Shown here: positions 52,120 to 61,677 of the stretch, piece by piece
How positions within the stretch are numbered: the first letter of the stretch is position 1
Layout: each line of letters opens with the position of its first letter
Origin: Peptoniphilaceae bacterium
GTDB lineage: Bacteria; Bacillota; Clostridia; Tissierellales; Peptoniphilaceae
Assembly: GCA_030152565.1 (NCBI GenBank)
Contig: JASLJE010000047.1
Location: 4,063-68,062, forward strand
DNA: 64,000 bases
Reading direction: 5' to 3'
The notes under the pieces: model-generated
The model's database searches: none
Told to the model about the DNA's origin: nothing
What the model saw: only the letters and a program-made list of their open reading frames with translations
Position numbers and translations under genes: made by a program

Positions 52120-53966
52120 TGATGAGTTACTTTTACAGTGATGAGAAAATATTAATAGAAAGATTTAAGGCCAATAAAGATAGTCTCTATAGAGTACTAG
52201 GATCTAGAAGGATAGAAAAGGGCTATGAGTTTAACCTTTATGCTCCCAGTGCCAAGACGGTTTATCTAGTAGGAGATTTTAACGACTGGCAGATGGACTA
52301 TCCTATGAAGAGGATAGGAGAGTCAGGCCTTTGGAATATTAATATAGATCAGGTAAAAGTAGATGATAATTATAAGTATTTAATAATAGACAAGAAGGAC
52401 GAACAAGTATATAAATCAGATCCCTTCGCCTACAGTTTTGAAGATTCCTACCTTCATGCCTCCCAGTACTATGACTTGGACTATGGGTGGGAAGATGAGA
52501 AGTGGATGAAAAAAAGACAAAAAAATAAGTTATTGGAAGGTCCTATGGCCATATATGAGATCAGCCTTTCCTCTTGGAAGAGGGGGGAGGATGGATCTTT
52601 TTATAGCTATGAGATGTATGCGGATGAATTGGTAAAATATCTTTTGCATATGAAGTACAATTATGTTGAATTTATGCCGCTTACTGAGTATCCCTATGAC
52701 GGTTCATGGGGTTACCAGGTGAGTGGTTATTTTGCAAGCAGCAAAAGATTTGGAGATCCTGAACAATTAATGTATCTAATAGATCAACTACATAAAAATA
52801 ATATAGGGGTTATTATGGATTGGTCAGGGTCTCATTTTTGCGTTGATGAATTTTCTCTTAGTAAATTTGATGGTAGCTATCTTTTTGAAAGTGATGACCC
52901 CTATATGGCTACTAGTCCTTGGGGGAGCCTATACTTTGATTATAAAAAGGAATTTGTACAAGATTTTCTAAGCTCATCCATAAGTTTTTGGATGGATAAG
53001 TTCCATGTGGACGGCTTTAGAATAGATGCGGTTTCTTCTATGATCTACCTGGATTACAGTGGCAGAAAGATTGACCATAGGTCTCAAATCTATGACCAGG
53101 CTGCCATAAAACTTATAAAGAGAATAAACAAACTCATGGACCAAAATGAGGTGTTCTCTGTAGCTGAAGATTCAGGAAAGACAAAAAACTTAACAGATGA
53201 AAGTGCCTATAACTTTGATTTCAGATGGAATCTAGGTTGGATGCACGAGAGCTTGGACTTTTTTCAAAAGGACTATAAAGATCGGAAAAAAGGCCAGGGA
53301 GACTTGGTAAATTCATTTACATATTTTTTTAAAGACCATTTTATATTGGCCATTAGTCATGATGAACTAGTTCATATGAAAAAATCTTTACTGGACAAAA
53401 TGCCTGGAGACTATCTGGAAAAATTTGATAATTACAGGTTGTTTTTAGCCTATATGTACGCCTTCCCAGGGAAAAAATTACTTTTTATGGGAAGTGAACT
53501 AGCCACCTTTGATGAGTGGGACCACGATGGACAGTTGGCCTGGAACATTTTAGACTATGACAGCCACCAGCTGGCAAAAAAATATAATAGAAAGCTCAAT
53601 GACCTTTACAGGGGCCACAAGGCCCTATATGAACTAGATAGGTCCTGGCAGGGAATAGAATTATTGGACTATAAGAACTACCAGGATAATATTTTAGTTT
53701 TTGAGAGAATTAGCAAGGATGATGAAAGAATAATTTGTGTTTTTAACTTTTCCAGACAACTTCTTCCAGCCAGGAGAATAGGTGTTAAGGAGAAGGGGAT
53801 ATACACTATCCTTTTAAACTCTAGCCATAGAAGATATGGGGGAAAAGTTAAGAGAAATAACTATTTTTATTCTAAGGATATAGGGGCCCATGGACGGGAC
53901 CACTCTATTTTAGTGGATATAGAACCCTTGCAGGCCCTTTATATAAGATTAAACACGAAATTGTAG
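52119..53966 (+). CDS. glgB: 1,4-alpha-glucan branching enzyme
   Basis: Introduces alpha-1,6 branches in glycogen. A CBM48 domain (about 25-125, FNLYAPSAKTVYLVGDFNDW) precedes the GH13 barrel. Visible: EFMPLTEYPYDGSWGYQ, GVIMDWSGSHF, the nucleophile region DGFRIDAVSSMIYLDYSG, the acid/base region VAEDSG, and SHDELVH. These match active branching enzymes. At 615 aa it is a little short for the family. ATG 52122 is an alternative start. Ten bases precede glgC. Confidence 0.93.
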   Translation: MMSYFYSDEKILIERFKANKDSLYRVLGSRRIEKGYEFNLYAPSAKTVYLVGDFNDWQMDYPMKRIGESGLWNINIDQVKVDDNYKYLIIDKKDEQVYKSDPFAYSFEDSYLHASQYYDLDYGWEDEKWMKKRQKNKLLEGPMAIYEISLSSWKRGEDGSFYSYEMYADELVKYLLHMKYNYVEFMPLTEYPYDGSWGYQVSGYFASSKRFGDPEQLMYLIDQLHKNNIGVIMDWSGSHFCVDEFSLSKFDGSYLFESDDPYMATSPWGSLYFDYKKEFVQDFLSSSISFWMDKFHVDGFRIDAVSSMIYLDYSGRKIDHRSQIYDQAAIKLIKRINKLMDQNEVFSVAEDSGKTKNLTDESAYNFDFRWNLGWMHESLDFFQKDYKDRKKGQGDLVNSFTYFFKDHFILAISHDELVHMKKSLLDKMPGDYLEKFDNYRLFLAYMYAFPGKKLLFMGSELATFDEWDHDGQLAWNILDYDSHQLAKKYNRKLNDLYRGHKALYELDRSWQGIELLDYKNYQDNILVFERISKDDERIICVFNFSRQLLPARRIGVKEKGIYTILLNSSHRRYGGKVKRNNYFYSKDIGAHGRDHSILVDIEPLQALYIRLNTKL

Positions 53967-53975
53967 GAGGAGAAT

Positions 53976-55121
53976 ATGTCAGCACATAAAACAGAAATGG
54001 TAGCCATGCTATTGGCAGGTGGACAGGGAAGTAGGCTAAAGGCCTTGACCAAAAATACTGCCAAGCCAGCAGTTCCTTTCGGTGGTAAGTATAAAATTAT
54101 AGACTTTGGCCTTAGTAATGCGGCCAATTCAGGAATAGATGATATAGGAATTTTAACCCAGTACAAGCCTTTTTATTTAAATGAACATATAGGCTTGGGC
54201 GGAGCTTGGGACTACGATAGAAATACAGGTGGCCTGAAACTTTTGTCACCTTACTATACAGAAGATGGAGGTAGATGGTATAAGGGAACAGCCAATGCCA
54301 TCTATGAAAATATAGATTATTTAGACACTATAGATCCAGAATATGTTCTTATCCTTTCAGGAGACCATATTTATAAGATGGACTATAGAAAGATGTTAGA
54401 TGTCCACAAGAAAAACCAGGCAGAGGCAACTATTGCTGTTATGGAAGTGCCTTGGGAAGAAGCATCTAGATTTGGAATAATGAATGCGGATGAAAATGAC
54501 GCCATAATTGAATTTGATGAAAAACCTGCAGAACCTAAGAGTAACCTAGCTTCTATGGGAATATATATCTTTGATTGGCATGTTTTAAGACAGGCCCTAA
54601 TCGATGATTATAAGGATGAAAACTCCGACTATGACTTTGGTAAAAATATAATACCTAAGCTTTTATACGACGATAGACCGATGTTTGTTTATAGGTTTGA
54701 AGGCTATTGGAAGGACGTTGGTACAGTAAAGAGTTACTGGGAGGCCAACCTGGACCTGATAGACCCTAAAAACACCTTAAACATATATGATAACTCTTGG
54801 AGAATATCTACAGCTTCTAAGAACTTAGCTCCTCACTTTATAACAGAGACAGCCCAAGTATCTAATGCTCTTATTAATGAGGCTTGTATAGTTGAGGGAA
54901 GTGTTTCAGACTCAGTCCTATTTGACCAAGTAATTGTAGAGGAAGAGGCCCTTATCAAGGACTCTGTAGTCTTGGCAGGATCAGTTATACAAAAGGGAGC
55001 CAAGGTTTACAATGCAGTTATAGCTGAAAATCAAGTAATTGAGGCTGGAACAATTATAGGTAAAGAAGATTCAGACAAGGTTTATTTGGTTTCAGACTAT
55101 GGAATAGAAGAGGAAGACTAG
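53976..55121 (+). CDS. glgC: glucose-1-phosphate adenylyltransferase, catalytic subunit
   Basis: Makes ADP-glucose and PPi from glucose-1-phosphate and ATP, the committed step of glycogen synthesis. N-terminal LLAGGQGSRLKALTKNTAKPAVPFGGKY (given in parts: LLAGGQGSRL, KPAVPFGG), the catalytic aspartate in LSGDHIYKMDY, FDEKPAEPKS and YWKDVGTV are intact. The C-terminal left-handed helix is present. Length 381 aa. In Bacillota GlgC works with GlgD, encoded next. Confidence 0.95.
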   Translation: MSAHKTEMVAMLLAGGQGSRLKALTKNTAKPAVPFGGKYKIIDFGLSNAANSGIDDIGILTQYKPFYLNEHIGLGGAWDYDRNTGGLKLLSPYYTEDGGRWYKGTANAIYENIDYLDTIDPEYVLILSGDHIYKMDYRKMLDVHKKNQAEATIAVMEVPWEEASRFGIMNADENDAIIEFDEKPAEPKSNLASMGIYIFDWHVLRQALIDDYKDENSDYDFGKNIIPKLLYDDRPMFVYRFEGYWKDVGTVKSYWEANLDLIDPKNTLNIYDNSWRISTASKNLAPHFITETAQVSNALINEACIVEGSVSDSVLFDQVIVEEEALIKDSVVLAGSVIQKGAKVYNAVIAENQVIEAGTIIGKEDSDKVYLVSDYGIEEED

Positions 55122-55130
55122 GAGGAGAAG

Positions 55131-56249
55131 ATGAAAAATTGTATAGGTTTAATAAATAGTGGAGACAGTAAGAATAATTATGGTTCTCTTTGTGATAAAA
55201 GGCCTGATTATATGCTTCCCTTTGGAGGAAGATATAGGATAGTGGACTTTACCCTTTCAAATATAGCCCAACACGATATTCAAAAGGTTGTTCTATATGG
55301 GGGAAGAAATATAAGATCCACCCTGGACCATGTGGGAAATGGAAAGTCTTGGGGACTAAACAGGAGAAGGGACGGACTTATGATCAACCCTCCTTCCTAT
55401 GGAAAAGACAATGCCATATCAAATATGAAGACCTACTATAAGTCACTTCCTTTCTTCGAAGACACAGATTTGGAACATATTTATGCTGCCAACCCTATGT
55501 TTGTATCCAGAATAGATATATCCAGGGCCTATGAAGAGTACTTGGAAAATGACTATGATGTGCTTTTACTTTATAGAAAGCAAGAGGACAATATGGGCCA
55601 ATATTTAAATTCTCAAAAAATTATTTTAGATGAGAATGGAAACTTGGAAAATATAGGTCTACACCTGGGAACAGAAAATGTCTTTAATATGTTTATAGAA
55701 AACTTATTTATTAAAAAAGAAGTTTTTATAAATCTTGTTAAGGAATCTATGGAAAAGGGAAATGCAGTTACCCTTAGCCAGGCCATAGTAAATAATAAGA
55801 ACAAGTTAAATATAGGACTGTTACAGGTTGAAAGACATGTGGAAATGATAAGAGATTTAAATTCCTACTACCATGCCAATATGAATTTATTAAACCATGG
55901 TGTTTATATAGATTTACTTTATGATGGAGAGGGAATTTTAACCAAGGCCAAGGATGAGCCATCAACCCTTTACATGGACGGTTGTAGGGTTTCCAACTCT
56001 ATTCTAGCCAATGGTTGTATTATAGAAGGCCAGGTAGATAATTCCATAATCTTTAGAGGGGTTAAAATAGGTAAAAATGCCATAGTTAAGAACTCTATCA
56101 TTATGCAAAAGGGAGTTATTGAAGACGGGGCCATAGTAATTAACAGTATTGTTGATAAGAACGGGGAAATTAGAGAAAATGTTTTTGTACAAGGATCCTA
56201 CAATAACCCATATGTGGTTGATAAGTATCAAGTCATAGAAAGAGGTTAA
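55131..56249 (+). CDS. glgD: GlgD, non-catalytic regulatory subunit of ADP-glucose pyrophosphorylase
   Basis: Paralogue of GlgC (372 aa). The N-terminal loop reads INSGDSKNNYGSL in place of the LAGGxGxRL motif, and the catalytic SGDH aspartate region is replaced by AANPMFVSRID, as in other GlgD proteins. It is thought to form a heterotetramer with GlgC and tune it. DYMLPFGGRYRIVDFTLSN and the C-terminal hexapeptide repeats are retained. Two bases precede glgA. Confidence 0.93.
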   Translation: MKNCIGLINSGDSKNNYGSLCDKRPDYMLPFGGRYRIVDFTLSNIAQHDIQKVVLYGGRNIRSTLDHVGNGKSWGLNRRRDGLMINPPSYGKDNAISNMKTYYKSLPFFEDTDLEHIYAANPMFVSRIDISRAYEEYLENDYDVLLLYRKQEDNMGQYLNSQKIILDENGNLENIGLHLGTENVFNMFIENLFIKKEVFINLVKESMEKGNAVTLSQAIVNNKNKLNIGLLQVERHVEMIRDLNSYYHANMNLLNHGVYIDLLYDGEGILTKAKDEPSTLYMDGCRVSNSILANGCIIEGQVDNSIIFRGVKIGKNAIVKNSIIMQKGVIEDGAIVINSIVDKNGEIRENVFVQGSYNNPYVVDKYQVIERG

Positions 56250-56250
56250 G

Positions 56251-57678
56251 ATGAAGGTTTTATACATTGCAAGTGAGTCAGATCCCTTTATAAAGACTGG
56301 AGGATTGGCAGATGTTGCTGCCTCTCTTCCAAAGGCTTTGAAGGAAGATGGAGTGGATGTAAAGGTTGTAATCCCTCTTTATTCCAAGGTTAAGGACAAG
56401 TATTTAGATCAGTTGGTAAAGACCCATGAATATTGGGTGGACCTGGATTGGAAGCACCAATATGCAGGAGTTTACGAGATGGAATACGGTGGGGTAACCT
56501 ACTACTTTATAGACAATGAACAGTATTTTAGAAGGGCCAATCTCTATGGAGAGTTTGACGATGCAGAAAGGTTTATCTACTTTTCCAAGGCCGCTGTTAT
56601 GCTGCCTAAAATACTTAAGTTTAAACCAGATGTTATCCACTCTAATGACTGGCATACAGGCCTGGTAAGTGCCTATGTTAATGAATTTAAAAAGGGTGAT
56701 GACTTCTACAAGGACATAAAGACCCTTTATACCATCCACAACCTAAAGTACCAGGGGATTTTTGATCCGGGAGTTTTCTCTATGACAGGCCTACCAGGAC
56801 ATTTGATGAATGCCAATGACCTGGAGTTTAATCACGCTATTAACTTTATGAAGGGGGGCATAGTCCAGTCTAGTAAGTTTAATACAGTATCTAGAACCTA
56901 TGCTGAAGAAATCAAGTATCCCTTCTTTGGTGAAGGCTTAGAAGGTGTTATTAATTATCATTCAGACAAGCTTTCAGGCATAGTTAATGGTATTGACTAT
57001 GAAGTTTGGGACCCTAAGATAGATCCTCTTCTTTTTGAAAATTATAGTATTGAAAACTACCAAAAGAGGGTAGAAAATAAGAAGAAGCTGCAGGAAAAAT
57101 ATGGTCTACCAGTCAGAGAAGACGTACTTATGATATCCATGGTAACTAGGTTAACCTCTATGAAGGGGCTAGAATTGGTTAGGTATGTGATGGATGAGTT
57201 GTTGGAAGAAGATATCCAGTTGGTTATCCTGGGAACAGGAGACAAGGAATATGAGCAGATGTTTAAATATTTTGAAGGCGAGTATCCAGAAAAAATGGCT
57301 GCCAGAATTTACTTTGACTCAGATGAGTCCCATATGATTTACGGGGCAAGTGATTTATTCTTGATGCCTTCAGTTGCAGAACCTTGTGGGATATCCCAAC
57401 TTATAGCCATGAGATATGGAGCCCTACCAGTGGTTAGGGAAACAGGTGGTTTAAAGGATACTGTTATTCCTTATAATAAATACACTAAGGAGGGAACAGG
57501 ATTTAGTTTTGCCAACATTAATGCCCATGAACTATTGTTTAAGATCAAGGATGCCATAGACCTTTACTACAATGAAAGGGAGGACTTTAATCACTTGATT
57601 GAAAATGCCATGGGGGCAAAAAATGACTGGGAAGAATCATCTAAGGCCTATATAGACTTATACAGGAGTATGATGTAA
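56251..57678 (+). CDS. glgA: glycogen synthase
   Basis: GT5 enzyme that extends alpha-1,4-glucan from ADP-glucose. The ADP-glucose loop KTGGLADVAASLPKAL (about 15-30), HSNDWHTGLV, GIVNGIDYEVWDP and the C-terminal EPCGISQLIAMRYGALPVVR with the nucleotide-site glutamate are all present. Length 475 aa, normal. It is four bases from the phosphorylase homologue. Confidence 0.96.
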   Translation: MKVLYIASESDPFIKTGGLADVAASLPKALKEDGVDVKVVIPLYSKVKDKYLDQLVKTHEYWVDLDWKHQYAGVYEMEYGGVTYYFIDNEQYFRRANLYGEFDDAERFIYFSKAAVMLPKILKFKPDVIHSNDWHTGLVSAYVNEFKKGDDFYKDIKTLYTIHNLKYQGIFDPGVFSMTGLPGHLMNANDLEFNHAINFMKGGIVQSSKFNTVSRTYAEEIKYPFFGEGLEGVINYHSDKLSGIVNGIDYEVWDPKIDPLLFENYSIENYQKRVENKKKLQEKYGLPVREDVLMISMVTRLTSMKGLELVRYVMDELLEEDIQLVILGTGDKEYEQMFKYFEGEYPEKMAARIYFDSDESHMIYGASDLFLMPSVAEPCGISQLIAMRYGALPVVRETGGLKDTVIPYNKYTKEGTGFSFANINAHELLFKIKDAIDLYYNEREDFNHLIENAMGAKNDWEESSKAYIDLYRSMM

Positions 57679-57682
57679 GAGA

Positions 57683-59833
57683 ATGATGGATAAATTGGAA
57701 GAAAAATTAAGGGATAATCTTTATCAGCTATATGCTAAAGATATGAGGGATGCAAGAGATTGGGAGATTTATAAATCCCTTTCTCTTGCTCTTAAATTAA
57801 GGATAGGAAAGGACTGGAATAAGAGTTTAATAACCAGTAGGCAGGAAAAAAGAAGGTACCTTTTATCCTTTGAATACTCTATAGGAAATAATTTAAAGAA
57901 AAACATTATTAATCTGGATGCCTATGACCAGGTTGAAAAAATTATGCTTAAAAACAAGAAGGACCTGGATCAGATTTTTCTCCAAGACAATGATATGGAA
58001 TTAGGTTATGGAGACCTGGGCTATTTGACCAACAAGCTAATAGAAGATGGGGCAGATAGGGGAGAAAACATTTACTCCTATGGCCTTAGATATAGAAGGG
58101 GCATGCTTAAGCAGGAAATAGTAGAAGGCCAGCAGGTAGAAAAGCCAGATGATTGGAAGGGTTATAAAAACCCTTGGGAACATGAAAAAGGATTTTCCCA
58201 CCTGGTTGAGGGCAAGGATTTTTCCCTAAGGGCAGTTCCCTATGATGTGCCTATAGTAGGCTATAAGAACAAGCAGGTAAACACCCTAAGGTTGTGGAAG
58301 AGTGAGTCCCTATCGGACATGGACTTTCAAAAGTTTTCCCAAGGAGAAATACTTTCTTCCTATGACCATATAAATAGGGCAAATGCCATAGTTGAATTTC
58401 TCTATCCACAAGATTCTAACTATCAGGGTCAAAAGTTAAGATATGCCCAAGAGTATTTTTATGCAAGTGCTTCCATCCAGGATATTATAAAAAAATACAG
58501 GAAGTATTCCCAGGATAGGCCATTGGAAAAAATGGATGACTTGGTAAATATAACTATTATGGGGATTCATCCTCTAATAGCCCTGGTTATCTTTATAGAT
58601 ATTTTGACCAATAAATATGGGATGGACTTTGATGAGGCCAAGGATTTGGCCAAGAGGGTCTTTACCTTTATAAATGTATCAGTTACGCCAGAATCTTTTG
58701 AAAGGTGGTCCTTGGACTTAATAGAAGATGTGAGTCCAAAACTTATAGCAACTATTAAAAAGTTGGATAGGAAAAATGAAAATAAATATTTTCCCCTAAT
58801 AGAAAATAACAATTTGAATTTATTTAATCTAGCAATGAGTTTTAGCCATGAAATTTACCTTCTATCTGTTGAACACTATGAACTTTTTAAGACAGTTATA
58901 GGCAGGGAGGCCTTCCAGGCCATGAAGGATAAGATTCATATAATGGAATTAAAGAGAAATAAGAAAAAATACCTGAAGGAAAATAATTACAGGCTTTTTC
59001 AAGCTTTAGAAACTGGAAATTTCCAAGATATGGAAAAAATAAAACAGGCCAATAAGCTTGCTCTATTAAATAAATTAGTAGATGAAAAAAACATAAATCC
59101 CCAGTCCATATTCAACATGAATTTTGGGGTCTTTCACGAGTATAATAGGCAGCTTTTAAGCGCCTTAAGTATTGGTATTCTCTACTACCAATTAAAGAAT
59201 GACTGTAATCTAGATGTGCCGGAAAGGACCTACTTTTTCGGGGGCAAGTCCTATCCTAATTACTATGCAGCCAAGGAGATAATAAAGTTTATCAATGCCC
59301 TGGCCCACTTGATTAATAAGGATATTTTTATCAAGGATAAGATAAAGATTGTCTTTATAGAAAATTACAATGTGTCCAAGTCAAAGATAATCATACCAGG
59401 AGCTGACATTAGGGAGAATTTAACCATACCATCCATGAAGACCAACTACCTAAATGACAGGGAGTATTTGGCCAATGGGGCAGTTGTTCTAAGCTCTAGA
59501 AACCACAAGAGAACAGATGACTATATCTATGAGTTTGGCAGTAGCTTTGAGAATATAAAAAATAGAAATTATAGGGCCCATGACCTTATAAATTCAGATC
59601 CCTTGATCAAGGATAGCTTTATTTACCTATCCAAACTAAACTACAGTGATCTGCCCTATGATTTTAATACTATCATTGAACTTTTATTAAAGTATGATGA
59701 CGGATTTTTTGTTCTAAAGGATCTGAGAAGCCACCACAAGGTTCACGGGGAAATTTGCCAGGACTATATGGACCAGGCTAAGTGGATGAGAACTATAAAG
59801 AAATCAATTGGGGATATAAATGAAAAATATTAA
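57683..59833 (+). CDS. glycogen phosphorylase homologue lacking the PLP lysine (probable pseudoenzyme)
   Basis: 716 aa, collinear with GT35 phosphorylases: YLLSFEYSIG, GLRYRRGMLKQ, PYDVPIVGY, NTLRLW, HEYNRQLLSAL, FGGKSYPNYYAAKEIIKFIN and IPGADIRENL. Active-site positions are changed (rabbit numbering). PLP K680 in GNMKF becomes E594 (NDREY). K568, R569 and K574 of VKRIHEYKR become G482, V483 and N488. H377 of YTNHT becomes V332 (FINVS). The glycine loop GNGGLG is GYGDLG. The frame has no stop or frameshift and sits between glgA and pulA, overlapping pulA by 14 bases, so it is maintained. Catalysis by the known mechanism is not possible; a structural, glucan-binding or regulatory role is inferred. 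Confidence 0.85.
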   Translation: MMDKLEEKLRDNLYQLYAKDMRDARDWEIYKSLSLALKLRIGKDWNKSLITSRQEKRRYLLSFEYSIGNNLKKNIINLDAYDQVEKIMLKNKKDLDQIFLQDNDMELGYGDLGYLTNKLIEDGADRGENIYSYGLRYRRGMLKQEIVEGQQVEKPDDWKGYKNPWEHEKGFSHLVEGKDFSLRAVPYDVPIVGYKNKQVNTLRLWKSESLSDMDFQKFSQGEILSSYDHINRANAIVEFLYPQDSNYQGQKLRYAQEYFYASASIQDIIKKYRKYSQDRPLEKMDDLVNITIMGIHPLIALVIFIDILTNKYGMDFDEAKDLAKRVFTFINVSVTPESFERWSLDLIEDVSPKLIATIKKLDRKNENKYFPLIENNNLNLFNLAMSFSHEIYLLSVEHYELFKTVIGREAFQAMKDKIHIMELKRNKKKYLKENNYRLFQALETGNFQDMEKIKQANKLALLNKLVDEKNINPQSIFNMNFGVFHEYNRQLLSALSIGILYYQLKNDCNLDVPERTYFFGGKSYPNYYAAKEIIKFINALAHLINKDIFIKDKIKIVFIENYNVSKSKIIIPGADIRENLTIPSMKTNYLNDREYLANGAVVLSSRNHKRTDDYIYEFGSSFENIKNRNYRAHDLINSDPLIKDSFIYLSKLNYSDLPYDFNTIIELLLKYDDGFFVLKDLRSHHKVHGEICQDYMDQAKWMRTIKKSIGDINEKY

Positions 59834-61673
59834 GGATATAGAAACCGATAAAGAACTAGGACTAATCTATAGTCCTCAGGCCTCTATATTTAGGCTTTGG
59901 GCCTATAGCCAAAAGACAGTTAGACTGGCCCTTTACGACAGCCCAGACATGGTTAGAAGGCAGGTCTATCACATGGTTAAAGACCAGGATGGGGTTTTTG
60001 AGTTAAAGATAAATGGAGATTTGAAGGGAAAATATTATAGCTATTTGATAAATGATAGGGAGGTAACAGATCCTTATGGAAAGTTTTCTTCTGTCAATAG
60101 TAAAAAATCCTATATAGGAGATTTGGAAGATACCAACCCGCCAGGCTTTCTAAACCATAGAGTACCTGAAAATAAGAGGGAAGAGGCTGTTATATATGAG
60201 GTCCATGTCAAGGACTTTACCTATGATCAGTCCAGTGGAGTAGACCATAGGGGGAAGTTTTTAGGCATGGCAGAAAGTGGAGTCTTAAATGGAAATATAC
60301 CGACTGGTATGGCCCACTTAAGAGAGTTGGGCATTAGCCACCTTCACTTAATGCCTATTATGGACTATATAACAGTAGATGAAAGAGAAAACAAGTTTGA
60401 CTATAAGCTTAACTATAATTGGGGCTATGACCCAGAGCTCTACAATGGGGTGGAAGGCTCTTATGCAAGTAGGCCAGACCAGCCAGAAAATAGGATTTAT
60501 GAGCTTAAAAAACTTATTATGACAGCCCATGAAAATAAGATATCAGTGGTCTTAGATGTGGTTTATAACCATACCTACAAGACTAGGGACTCTAATTTCA
60601 ACATAATTGAGCCAAACTATTATTATAGAATGAATGGTGAAGACTTCTCCAATGGTTCAGGTTGTGGCAATGAGTTTGCGTCTGAGACAAAAATGGGAAG
60701 AAAATTTATTATAGACTCTCTAGTTTACTGGGCAGAAGAGTATAAGGTGGACGGTTTTAGGTTTGACCTTATGGCCCTTCTAGACCTAGATACAATAGAG
60801 GAGGCCATGGTAAGGCTAAGGGAAATAAACCCTAACATAATAATTTATGGGGAGCCTTGGATGGCCCTAGGATCTACCTTGGACTATGACAAGCAAATAA
60901 GGCCTGGAAAACAGAAAAACAAGGGATTTTCCCTTTTTAATGGAGCCTATAGGGATGCTTTAAAGGGGGATAATGACGGTTTTACCAAGGGCTATCTTCA
61001 AGGAGATTTTTCTAAGAAGAAAGAGGTCCAAAATGGTATAATAGGGTCAGTAGGCCTATATATGGATACTGATTGGGCCAGTCCTTTAGAGTCTATTAAT
61101 TATTTTAATGCCCATGATAATCTGATCTTTCAGGATAAGCTAATAAATTCTGGAGTGGCAGTAGAAAATTTAATTAAGACTAATAAGATGGCATTTTCCA
61201 TCCTCTTGACCAGCTTTGGCCTGCCTTTTTTCCATGCAGGTAACGAGTTTATGAGGTCGAAGTCTATGAATCCCAATACCTATAATGCCTCTATTGATAT
61301 AAATAAAATCAATTGGAAGCTAAAGGAAGAAAACTATGGCTTGTTTTCCTATGTTAGGGAAATGATTAAGTTTAGAAAAAAAACAGGGATCTTTTATGAA
61401 GAAGATAGAGATAGGCTAAGGAGGAAGGTTAAGTTTGTTGAAAATAATGACGATGCTGTAATCGCTTATTTTATAGAAAATAAAAAGGACTATTACTTTA
61501 TAGTACACAACCTAAAATGGGAAGAAATTGAATTTGATAAAAAGCTTATACCCTATGACCTTAAGGATGGCCATGAATTAAGGCTGATCTGGGATGAGGC
61601 CATGGTGGATAGGAAGGTTGATAAATTTAGGATTCCCGCTTATTCAACAAAGATTTTTATGATAAAGGAGTAA
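59820..61673 (+). CDS. pulA: type I pullulanase (glycogen/starch debranching)
   Basis: GH13 enzyme that cleaves alpha-1,6 links. A CBM48-like N-terminal domain (about 15-105) leads to YNWGYDPELYNG, the type I pullulanase signature. Barrel regions: VVLDVVYNHTY, nucleophile in DGFRFDLMALLD, acid/base in IIYGEPWMA, and YFNAHDN. Length is 617 aa with no signal peptide, so it is intracellular and acts on stored glycogen or imported maltodextrins. It starts inside the phosphorylase homologue. Confidence 0.93.
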   Translation: MKNIKDIETDKELGLIYSPQASIFRLWAYSQKTVRLALYDSPDMVRRQVYHMVKDQDGVFELKINGDLKGKYYSYLINDREVTDPYGKFSSVNSKKSYIGDLEDTNPPGFLNHRVPENKREEAVIYEVHVKDFTYDQSSGVDHRGKFLGMAESGVLNGNIPTGMAHLRELGISHLHLMPIMDYITVDERENKFDYKLNYNWGYDPELYNGVEGSYASRPDQPENRIYELKKLIMTAHENKISVVLDVVYNHTYKTRDSNFNIIEPNYYYRMNGEDFSNGSGCGNEFASETKMGRKFIIDSLVYWAEEYKVDGFRFDLMALLDLDTIEEAMVRLREINPNIIIYGEPWMALGSTLDYDKQIRPGKQKNKGFSLFNGAYRDALKGDNDGFTKGYLQGDFSKKKEVQNGIIGSVGLYMDTDWASPLESINYFNAHDNLIFQDKLINSGVAVENLIKTNKMAFSILLTSFGLPFFHAGNEFMRSKSMNPNTYNASIDINKINWKLKEENYGLFSYVREMIKFRKKTGIFYEEDRDRLRRKVKFVENNDDAVIAYFIENKKDYYFIVHNLKWEEIEFDKKLIPYDLKDGHELRLIWDEAMVDRKVDKFRIPAYSTKIFMIKE

Positions 61674-61677
61674 TGTT

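Noticed and set aside
52119..53966. Suspicion that the branching enzyme is also degenerate
   Set aside because: The nucleophile (RIDAVSS), acid/base (VAEDS) and HDE regions are all retained.
55131..56249. Loss of catalytic residues in the second GlgC-like protein as a novel pseudoenzyme
   Set aside because: This is the normal state of GlgD, a known non-catalytic subunit in Bacillota.
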